Origin: Halichondria panicea
Taxonomy: Eukaryota > Porifera > Demospongiae > Suberitida > Halichondriidae
Direction: 5' to 3'
Assembly (NCBI RefSeq): GCF_963675165.1
Contig: NC_087377.1
Location: 16,493,518-16,557,517, forward strand
Length of the DNA: 64,000 bases
Notes under the pieces: generated by a model
Told to the model about the DNA's origin: nothing
The model's database searches: none
What the model saw: the letters and a program-made list of their open reading frames with translations, nothing else
Translations under genes and position numbers: made by a program
In this document: piece by piece, positions 48,462 to 58,866 of the stretch
Position numbering within the stretch: position 1 is the stretch's first letter
Layout of the letters: each line of letters starts with the position of its first letter

Positions 48462-50893
48462 TTATTTCCTCACTTGTCCATAAGCTTCATTAGACTCCAC
48501 TTGAATGTCTTGTGTTCTTGGTGTCATTGCTAGATCAACTTCCTCGTATACTGGACCAGCTGGAACTCCATTGCCTGACAGTTGTCTATCTGTCATTGCT
48601 AGGTACACTTCCTCGTATACTGGAACAGCTGGGGCTATTGGAACTTCATTGCCTGACAGTTGTCTAGTTTCTGAGGGCCAAATCACAAATGCAAGATGAA
48701 TTAATGTGATAATGCAGTCACAAGTAAATCCTTTAGTTGCACTTACTTTTTCTTTTCTTTGTGATAGTGACTAAGAGAAATATGACGACTAGTAAGATCA
48801 GTACCATCACTATAGCAACAACACTTCCAGATAGAGCAGCAGCATTCCATGCACCAGTTATTGCCTCACCTATGGGTCAATATACAGCATACAGACAGGC
48901 ATTGAGACATAAAAATGAACTTACTGTCACACTCCAATAGAGCAGGGTCAGGATCCCATAAACCAGAGTTGTTACAAGTGGCAGTCTGTATACCCAGCAA
49001 TGAAAAACCAGGATCACATTGGAAGGTAATGACTGAGCTCTCGGTTTGGTTAGTGTTGGTGAGCAACACTCCATTAAGTGGAGGGGCAGGCAGGACACAG
49101 GTAACTATATACGTACAAGGAATAGTGGATGCGCATGTCAAAATAAAGTAATCACTATAATATAGTATGGGTTAACAGTTGCGAAAGCTCACGTTCACAC
49201 TTTGCTGCTTCTCCATCAAAAATACCAGTATTGCTGCTACCATCTCCAGTGCAAGTCCTTGTGTTGTTACCAACCAGAACAAACCCAGTGTCACAACTGT
49301 GGTTAGCCATGGTGTTGAAAGAATAGTTGCCGTTTTCATCAGAAGTATTATTGTATGTCACAAAACCATTGGTAGGAGCAGTCAAGGGAGGACAGGTTAT
49401 AGCTATGGTGAAGAAATGAAGCAATCAGTATTTAAATACTCAACTTACTATTACAGACGACTTCATCAGTTCCAGAAAATGAAACATTCAAGCAGCTACA
49501 ATTGAACTGTTCCCTGTTATTCAAATTTTGACCATAGTTACATTGAATGGGAAATAATCTCATGCCTCCAGGGTAACCATAAGAATTTCGTTTGTCAAAT
49601 CCGTACACTGACACACCTAGAACGGCTGACCTGTTTTGATGGTGGATAGAATGTGCTCCAGTAGACACATTCGTTCTACTTATGTGGCCACAAATCTCTC
49701 CACTTGAAGAGACAACATTCCTCCAGCCAGTAACAATGGAATTGTCTAACACTATTTGTGCAGTTTGAAAACACTCAGAAGAAACATACACCGTGACATA
49801 GTTGGATACGAAATGAGGAAACGCTTCAACAAAGTAGTTATTTGTAAACTGCTCAATTGGAGGGATTATCATCATGAATGGATCTCCCACGTCATCACTA
49901 CCCCTACCATATGCATACTGAGTGACCAGTACTGGAGAAGTGGATTCAATGCTACAGGAACTGTTAATAGGGACTTCAAATTCTCTGAAGCTCCCTCCAC
50001 TCTGTAACTGGAATTTACTGACTGATACGTTAGTGTTGCAGTTCACAGTATGCTGCTCAGGCACTAAGAACACGAATACGTTCACCAGAAGATCTACCCT
50101 CGAGAGATGCTACGAGGAATTTTAAGCCCTATGTCACAGTCGGAGGCACTTGTTCAACCAGGTGGTCACAGTGGACGCATATATTTTGTGGAACATTAGC
50201 ACACTCAGCTCCACTAAACACAGACAAAGGTTTGGAGCTTGTTATTCTTGTTCCTGTGAGATCATTATCACTTGCAATCTGATACGTTTCCATACTATTT
50301 AGTGTTATTGTTGAGGAATTGAATTTGACAAGTGTTCCATTTTCACACGCCACCAACAAAATCACGCTATGGTAATAAATAACATCATAGGAGATTCCAT
50401 AATATTCGTATTCATCCACTGCCATTACAGTACAGGGTAATGCTAAATAAGCATCTGCAGTACCTGAATTAAAAGACATTCCAAACAAATTGATGTTTCC
50501 ATCAGCTTCAACAAGGATTCCCTTGTTTCTTTCATTGACAAATGATACCTCAAAACTGGATGGAATGTTTGCCCTAGTTGAAGAGTTAGAAACATTCCCA
50601 CTGATATTAATTGGAGTGACTGTAAAATTAACAGCACTTGACTCTGGGTTTGTGATAAACAAAAACAACTCGATTCCTATATTATATAGGTAATTTCTTC
50701 CAAAAAAACCAACCACGAAGTTTTTGCCAGCACTTGACGAGGTCTCATCTAAGATCAATGGACATTTTAAGGTATACAAGGATATAGACTACAAGAGTTC
50801 AGTCCTACCTGTAATTTGGGCATCACAAGATGAAGCAAATGTGATTATGATTATTGTCAATGCCAAAGTAGATCTAGCAATTCTGTAGCTCAT
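48462..50893 (-). pseudogene. Receptor locus I: disrupted main exon, good CCP, TM and tail exons
   Basis: Signal 50893-50809, main 50748-49449, CCP type 1 49402-49193, CCP type 2 49104-48925, TM 48869-48747, tail 48670-48462. In the main exon the conserved VTWGSKF has TGG changed to TAG (near 50131), the SARAAS arginine is TGA, and about 5 nt are lost just after it. The EGF-like part is also shortened near 49485. The remaining exons are open: two tail units (YEEVYLAM, YEEVDLAM), AYGQV and VRK stop. It shares the long CCP type 2 donor with H. A main-domain loop variant (NYLYNIGIEL) is unique to this locus. Confidence 0.75.
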
Positions 50894-51654
50894 TATTTTT
50901 AGCAACTAGTTGACTATCAAATAGATAAGAGTACAAAATGAACTGAAATGAACAGCATGAACTGCTTTAATAAACGAGGAACTGCATTAATTTTTCCAAA
51001 TCTGTGTCATTATCAGTTCTGTTGTTGAGGTTTAAAAGTGTGGTTGAGTAAACTGTGGTGTGCATGGTTTGTAAGCACTGACCTGTGTCAGCAACTGTTA
51101 ATACGACTTTAATAAACTGTAACTTGTATACAATAATTGTGCTAGCTATTAAATGTGCATGCCACCATAATTATTTATTCCACGGAGTGTACAGTGCACA
51201 GTACGCAATACACGTATTGCTCTGTGCTTTGTAAGCACTGATCTGGTTGTGTTTGCAACTATTATGACTTTATAATAGATGTATAGTTTAATTTGCTATT
51301 GTAATAATTAATTAGCATGCAACGTACTTTATGCAATATTATTGAAAACACACACAGTAAGCACTGTCAATCCTATGTACAATTATTACATTATTTCCGT
51401 GTATATCCTTTCTCCATAATTATAAACTATAATTAATAATTATTATACAGCCTCTACCATGCAGCTATACTATAGCCATTGACCCTCACAATACACGAGC
51501 GTACTTCAACCTCAGAGTGAACTACCTTAACGCACAAGACTTGTAGAGCTGGAACCTGCATGGCTACAATCTTGGAGTGTAATGCAACCGTCAATATGAT
51601 AGGCTGGCAGAGGCTGAGAGTGTGCTGGTTAGACTGAGGAACTGAGGAAGTAAA
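50894..51654. other. 5' flank of locus I
   Basis: Non-coding. About 51030-51540 has the shared upstream region seen at B, F and G (GGTTTGTAAGCACTGACCTG and AACCTC-GAGTGA blocks), partly duplicated within itself. Confidence 0.45.
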
Positions 51655-52776
51655 GAAGTGGATTCAATGCTACAGAAACTGTTATTAATAGGGATTTTAA
51701 ATTCTCTGAAACTCCCTCCACTCTGTAACTGAAATTCATTGATTCACAGCTACACTTGCTGCTCTGGCACGAATACGTTCACCAGAAGATCTATATCCTC
51801 GAGATATGCTACGAGGAATTTTAAGCCCCATGTCACAGTCGGAGGCACTTGTTCAACTAGGTGATCACAGTAGCGTATACCTTGAGGAATCTCAGCACAA
51901 TCAGATCCACTAAATGCAGACAAAGGTTTGGAGCTAGTTATTCTTGTTCTTGTGAGATCAGTATCACTTTCAATCTGATACGTTTCTATACTATTGAGTG
52001 TTACTGTTGAGGAATCAAATTTGACAATATTTTCATTTTCACATACAGGAAGAGATATATAGTACGTATAGGCAATGTAACCTGAGTCACAAATTGCATT
52101 GCCAATTAGATTCCATTTGAGTAGCCTATAAGAGGAATATGTTATAAGCTTAGGTATTTTCTGCCTTTTGAACTTTGAGACCAAACGAAACGCAGTGCAA
52201 AAATAATTATGGCCCAATTATTATAAGACCAATAATTATAATAATGTCATCACTGACAATGGTGAGTGGCTCTATTAATGAGTCCTGGTAGTACTTAATA
52301 GACAAGTTGGTTACTATAATAGCTATGTTTTCTGTTGTTGCTTTTAAGTTTACTGGATTACATTCACATAACTATAATAAAGCAATAAATTATATATACT
52401 TGTCGTTGACTCTGGGTTTGTCATAAACAAAAACAACTCTCGACTGTTCCTGTTCGGCGATTCATTATATCATTTCTTGGGAAACCGACCACGAATTTTT
52501 TGCCAGCACTTGATGAGGAGGTTAAAATTTCATCTGGGATTAATGAGAGATTTTACATGTAATCATTATAGACTAATTCAGTCCTACCTGCAATTTGGGC
52601 ATCACAAGATGAAGAAAATGTGATTATGATTATTGTCAATGCTCTGATAGGCCACCTTCCAAAGGTCTGGTTTTAGTTGTGTCTTGATGGGGCTACGCCC
52701 TGTGCCCTTGTTATAGACAGCCCCATGCAATCCAGCAGCAATGCCAAAGTAGATCTATAGCAATTCTGGAGCTCAT
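51655..52776 (-). pseudogene. Receptor locus J: broken 5' remains
   Basis: Pieces of one receptor gene in order: signal exon 52776 to about 52586 split by an insert at 52642-52738, start of main exon about 52540-52405, then a gap of unrelated AT-rich DNA, then the central main exon about 52050-51655 (SSKPLSAFSGSDCAEIPQG recognisable). No EGF, CCP, membrane or tail exons follow. Several indels. The spread of pieces shows repeated deletion and insertion. Confidence 0.7.
52642..52738. repeat. 97-bp insertion in a receptor signal exon, CAATG target duplication
   Basis: Extra sequence (CTCTGATAGG ... TCCAGCAG) interrupts the signal exon of J between two copies of CAATG (52637-52641 and 52739-52743). 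All other signal exons are uninterrupted here. No inverted ends are seen; it may be a SINE-like or filler insertion. Confidence 0.6.
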
Positions 52777-53824
52777 TATTTTTAGCGACTGGTGTTGATT
52801 AACTCTAAGTTAGCTGTCTTATAAAGTTCCTGCTGCGCATGCATGTACGTAGTGTGGAAAATGTCAGTAATCAAGTAATTATGTAGTCAAAACTTGAACA
52901 ATGCTCACTAGATCTAGGTTTATTAATATCAGATCTAGTAAAATCTCTGAAATATTCAACCCCCCTAAAACACCTTCCCCCCCAAGATGCATGGGTAATT
53001 TGAAATCACAGTCGCCCCTGCTATAGATCTAGATGTAATTGGATTTATGTTGCCATGGAGTCCCCCTCCACCCCACACTGACTATCTGTACTGCATGTAA
53101 AACTATACAGTTTAGTTAGCTCTAAACATCATTATAATGTCTAGTCTCTAAGCTCCCTCTTGACAGGGACCGTCTAGCTTTACACACTAATCAAATTAAT
53201 GTATGCAAGAATGCAATTTCTTGTCACAGTAACTATCTTATAATAGCATCTCTGCCAGCTGGTTAGATTTTGTCAGCCATAAATCCGGTCGACTCATGGT
53301 TGCTATGATCTAAACTGTCTAGACACTGTTTAGGAAATTTCTACGTAATTTGAAGCCCTCAAGGCTTAGTAGGGCCCCCGGGGATATACAACAAGTGTTT
53401 AGAGATTCTAAATCACGTAAAAACTTCCTAGGAAGCTTCCATGTGATTTAGAAGCCCTCAGGGCTAAATAGAACCCTCACTGCGTTATACTGCGGTATAC
53501 TACAACAAGCCCTTTTGGCTTCTATAATCCCGTAAAACAGCTATATACATGTACGCTAAAACACTTTGCCAAGATTATAATAATATTTGTTGTGGAAGGT
53601 TATTATTGAGTATGTATACGTGCCTACTTGGATTACATTGCTATAGTTACGCATTGCATTGCCTACAAACACATTGAGTACCAAAATTAGCAAAAACAGG
53701 TTTGTTCTATCAGTCTAAGTACTAACGCATCTGATTTCTCCATATGCCTGATTTGACTGCAACTTAATGTTTTGCCTGGCCATCTGAATGGGATAAGATA
53801 ATCATTACACAAATCTCTATCACT
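52777..53824. other. Spacer between J and K
   Basis: Non-coding. A pair of related blocks near 53335-53385 and 53400-53470 (AAGCCCTCAAGGCT / AAGCCCTCAGGGCT) forms a short duplicated or inverted unit. About 53490-53600 resembles the 27340-27440 flank. No gene. Confidence 0.45.
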
Positions 53825-56394
53825 TTATTTCCTCACTTGTCCATAAGCTTCATTAGACTCCACTTGAATGTCTTGTGTTCTTGGTGTCATTGCTAGATCA
53901 ACTTCCTCGTATACTGGACCAGCTGGGACTATTGGAACTCCATTGCCTGACAGTTGTCTATTTGTCATTGCTAGATATGCTTCTTCGTATACTGGACCAG
54001 CTGGGGCTATTGGAACTTCATTGTCTGACATTTGTCTAGTTTCTGAGCCAAATCACAAATGCAAGATATAATTAATTGAATGTGATAATGCAGTCGCAAG
54101 TAAATCCTTTAGTTGCACTTACTTTTTCTTTTCTTTGTGATAGTGACTACTAGGAAAAATATGACGACTAGCAAGATCACTACCATCACTATAGCAACAA
54201 CACATCCAGATAGAGTAGCAACATTCCATGCTCCAGTTATTTCCACACCTATAATTATAAGTTATATGCAACATTCAAGCAGGCATTAATAATGAACTTA
54301 AACTCTAATAGAGCCGGGTCAGGATCCCCTAAACCAGAGTTGTTACAAGTGGCAGTCTCTGCACCCACCAGTGAAAAACCAGGATCACATTGGAAGGTAA
54401 TGACCGAACTCTCAGTTTGGTAAGTATTGCTCCATTAGGTGGAGGGGCAGGCAGGACACAGGTAATTAGGTACAGGGAATGAGGGACACAGGTAATTAGG
54501 TACAGAGAATGGAGGACACAGGTAATTAGGTACAGGGAATGGAGGACACAGGTAATTAGGTATACATGCAGGCCGAGGGAATGGTTGAATAAAGAAACTA
54601 CTTGATTGCTACATTAAGGCAACAATAATGTTTTGCATAAGCTCACGTTCACAAATTGCTGTTTCTCCATCAAAAACACCAGTAGTGCTGCTACCATCTC
54701 CAGTGCAAGTCTTTGTGTTGTTATCAACCAGAACAAACCCAGTGTCACAAGTGTGGTTAGCCATTGCATTGAGAGCATAGTTGCCGTTTTCATCAGAAGT
54801 AGAACTGTATGTCACGAAACCATTGGTAGGAGCAGTCAAGGGAGGACAGGTTATAGCTATGGTGAAATGCAGCAATCAGTATGATGACCTTCTATTTAAA
54901 AACTCAACTTACCATTACAGATGAGTTTATCAGTTGCAGATAATGAAGCAAAAAATCCATTCAAACAGCTACAGTTGAAGTGTTCCGTGTTATTCAAACA
55001 AACAGAATTTTGACCACAGATGCATTGTATGGGAGATAATGTCATGCCTCCAGGATAACCGTAAGAATTGTCTGAGCTGAAACCATACACTGAAACACCT
55101 AGAACTGCTGAGCTGTTTTGATGGCGGATAGAATGAGCTCCAGGAGACACATTCATTCTACTTATGTGGCCACAAATCTCTCCATTTGAACAGACAACGT
55201 TCCTCCAGCCAGTAACAACAGAGTTATCTATTAACATTTGTGCAGTTTGAAAAAACTCAGAAGAAACATACACTGTGACATAGTTGGATACGAAAAGAGT
55301 GAACGCTGCAACAAAATAATTATTTGTAAACTGCTCAATTGGAGGGATTATCATCATGAATGTGCCTCCCACGCCTTCACTCCTATTACTATAGGCATAC
55401 TGTGCGACCAGTACTGGAGAAGTGGATTCAATGCTACAGAAACTGTTAATAGGTATTTCAAATTCTTTGAAACTCCCTCCACTCTGTAACTGGAATTGAC
55501 CGACTGATACGTTAGTGTTACAGTTCACAGCTACATTTGCTGCTCGGGCACTAAGAACACGAATACGTTCACCAGTAGATCTACCCTCGAGAGATGCCAC
55601 GAGAAATGTTGAGCCCCATGTCACAGTCGGAGGCACTTGTTCAACCAGGTAGTCACAGTAGAGTGTACCTTGAGGAACACTAGCGCAATCAGATCCACTA
55701 AACACAGACAAAGGTTTGGAGCTAGTTATTCTTGTTCCTGTAAGATCATTATCACTTTCAATCTGATATGTTTCCATACTATTTAGTATTATTGTTGAGG
55801 AGTTGAATTTGACAACAGTTTCATTTTCACAAGCCACCAACAAAATCACACTAGGATAGCGCCTAACCATACTAATAAGGATGTCATAGGAGATTCCATA
55901 ATATTCGTATACATCAACTGCCATTTTAAAACACGGTAACGCTAAGTAAGCATCTGTAGTAGCTGAATGAAAAGACATCCCATACAAATTGATGTCTCTG
56001 TCGGCTTCAACAAGGATCCCCTTGTTCCTTTCATTAACAGAAGAAATCTCAAAACTGGATGGAACGTTTGCCCTAGTTGAAGAGTTAGAAACTTTCCCAC
56101 TGATATTAATTGGAGAAACTGTGAAATTAACAGCACTTGACTCTGGATTTGTGATAAACAAAAATAACTCTGGATTGATTCCTGGATGTTGAACAGCATT
56201 TCTTGAAAAACCGACCACAAATGTTTTGCCAGCACTTGATAAAACCCCATCTAGGATTAATGGACAATTCAAGGATTACATGCTAAATTCTACAAAAACT
56301 AAGTCCTACCTGTAACTTGGGCATCACAAGATGGAGCAAATGTGATTATGATTATTGTCAATGCCAAACTAGATCTAGCAATTCTGTAGCTCAT
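53825..56394 (-). CDS. Receptor locus K: open main exon; type 2 CCP exon damaged, skipping keeps frame
   Basis: Signal 56394-56310, main 56250-54913, CCP type 1 54856-54647, TM 54248-54123, tail 54042-53825. The type 2 CCP exon (about 54470-54308) has a net loss that shifts frame, its donor is TTAAGT instead of GTAAGT, and its acceptor region is filled by a 30-bp tandem repeat. Because all these exons start and end in phase 1, splicing CCP1 directly to TM gives 1977 nt, 658 aa, fully open. The main domain carries an NAVQHPGINPEL loop and an extended ISMVRRYPS loop. The tail has YEEAYLAM, then YEEVDLAM, AYGQV and VRK stop. The first unit has lost the YEEV valine but kept YLAM. Probably a one-CCP receptor. 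Confidence 0.72.
54454..54565. repeat. 30-bp tandem repeat, four units, at a CCP acceptor
   Basis: GGACACAGGTAATTAGGTAC begins at 54454, 54484, 54514 and 54544 with one or two differences per unit. It is the former intron-exon edge of the type 2 CCP exon of K, amplified in place. Confidence 0.88.
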
Positions 56395-56675
56395 TATTTT
56401 TAGCAACTGGCTCAACAGATTTAGTCTATTCAGTGAGGCAAGCTTTAACAATACCTCTATATCTCTGAAATATTAAGCCCCCCCCCCCTCTCATAAATCT
56501 AAAATAAAACAGTACCCCCCCATTGACATTTCTTTGAGCACCTCAATTAATAACAAAAACAGGTTAGTTTTTATCAACCTAGGTACTCGTGTATTTGATT
56601 TCTTCATATTCCTGATTTGACTGCAACTTAATGTTTCGCTTTGCCATCTGTGGTATAAGATAATCATTACACAAA

Positions 56676-58155
56676 TTAATTCCTCACTTGTCCATAAGCT
56701 TCATTAGACTCCAATCGAATGTCTTGTGTTCTTGCGGGTATCATTGCTAGACCAACTTCCTCGTATACTGGACCAGCTGGGGCTATTGGAACTCCATCGC
56801 CTGACAGTTGTCTATTTGTTGCTAGACCAACTTCTTCGTATACTGGACCAGCTGGGGCTATTGGAACTTCATTGCCTGACAGTTGTCTATTTGCTGAGCC
56901 AAATCACAAATGTAAGATATAAAATGAATATACATGCGGTTAGCTAGCAAATCTTTAATTTACCTTTACTTTTTCTTTTTTGTGTGATAGTAAATACTAA
57001 GAGGACCAGGACGATCAGTATCACCACTAGAGCAACAACACCTCCAGATAAAGCAGTAAAACTCCATGCACCAGTTATTGTCACACCTATATAGGTCATA
57101 TACAGCGCATACATGCATTAAGACATAAATGAACTTACACTCCAATAGAGCCGGGTCAGGATCCCATAAACCAGAGTTGTTACAAGTGGCAGTCTCTGTA
57201 CCTACCAGTGAAAAACCAGGATCACATTGGAAGGTAATGACTGAGCTCTCGGTTTGGTCAGTATTCTGAGAGTTGGTGAGCAATGTTCCATTAAGTGGAG
57301 GAGCGGGCAGGACACAGATAGCTATAGGAACAAGGAATGGTGAAAGCACACGAATAAAGAAATCACTTACTGCATTAATACATGGGCTAACATTCAACCT
57401 TCTATTATTTTAAACACTCAACTGACCGGTACAGACAATTTCATCTGTTCCAGACAAAGAAGCCGCAAATCCATTCAAGCAACTACAGTTGAACTGTCCC
57501 ATGTAATTCAAACAAATAGAATTTTGACCACAGTTGCATTGTATGGGAGATAATCTCATGCCTCCAGGGTAACCGTAAGAATTTTTTGTGTCGAATCCAT
57601 ACACTGAAACACCTAGAACAGCTGAGTTGTTTTGATGGCGAATAGAATGAGCTCCAGCAGACACATTCGTTCTACTTATGTGGCCACAAATCTCTCCACT
57701 TGAACAGACAACATTTCTCCAGCCAGTAACTAAAGAATCATCCATTAATAAATTATTTGTGTAGTTTGAGAAAACTCAGAAGTAACATACACTGTGACAT
57801 AGTTGTATGTGAAATTAGTAAAACTCTCGACAAAATAATTATTTGTAAACTGCTCAATTGAAGGGATTATCATCATGAATGGATCTCCCATGCCATCACT
57901 ATATCTACCATACGCATACTGTGCGACCAGTACCGGAGAAGTGGATTCAATGCTACAGAAACTGTTATTAATGATTTCAAATTCTCTGAAACTTCCTCTA
58001 CTCTGTAACTGGAATTGACCGACTGATACGTTAGTGTTACAGTTCACAGCTACACTTGCTGCTCGGGCACTAAGAACACGAATACGTTCACCAGAAGATC
58101 TACCCTCGAGAGATGCCACAAGGAATTTTGTTCCCCATGTCACAGTCGGAGGCAT
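56676..58155 (-). pseudogene. Receptor locus L: 5'-truncated
   Basis: The main exon starts abruptly at 58155 (VPPTVTWGTKF part) with no signal exon upstream; it runs to 57427 with a frame break near 57745 (extra bases in the QTAQ-LID segment). CCP type 2 57321-57139, TM 57086-56970, tail 56893-56676 with two YEEV-type units, AYGQV and a late TAA. No type 1 CCP. This is the right-hand end of the array, where unrelated DNA begins at a clean break. Confidence 0.75.
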
Positions 58156-58866
58156 TATTATTATGAATCATATGCAGTCCCCCTGCTTAGATTTAGATTA
58201 AGGTGGGGAATACCAGGAGAACGCCCAGGGAGGGGATCCAATAATGGGGGGTCGATTTCATCGTGAATAATCCTCAACTATGTGTGTCAAAAAGGTGACT
58301 AAACAATATAGATCTATAGGTTTTATGTACATGCACTGACAACAAACAGTATATAGACTTCAAATAAAACTTCGCACTATATAATTCTTTCTGCTAGTAT
58401 ATAGTATAATATATATAGCGGCACTAGGTGAAAAAACAAACAAAAAACTATGTTAGCAGTTGTGCTTCAATTAGGCTTTCCTGTGAGCGTGAAAAATCTT
58501 TTATCTAATTAGTTTTGTGCCACTTAATTGTTATCATTTTCAAGCAATCCAGCAATGTACGACTTCTCTGTATTATCGACTTCACTGGCTTCATCTTTCA
58601 TGGTACTACTATGATCACATTTGCTGAATCTAGACTCGTGTCTTGGCTTGAGCTGAACACCACTCGTCGGATTCTTGCTCTGCGTATAATATATATTTCA
58701 CAGTCTGGCACTATAATTATATATACAGTCTATAATTTTTAACTTAAACTACAATGAAAACGAGCATATACACTCCAATAATGCACAGCGATGATACTAC
58801 TATATATACTTTAATAATAGGCGATGGCGATCCACCTGTCTAGACATTAATTTAAGGTATATAGAT
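58156..58866. other. Intergenic between array and adhesion GPCR
   Basis: Non-coding AT-rich DNA; this is the edge of the array. No repeat or gene is recognised. It contains the 3' flank of the GPCR gene. Confidence 0.45.

Noticed and set aside
51750-52217. 155-codon minus-strand frame as an independent gene
   Set aside because: It is the central main-exon remnant of locus J read into unrelated flank; its N-terminal part has no homology to the family.
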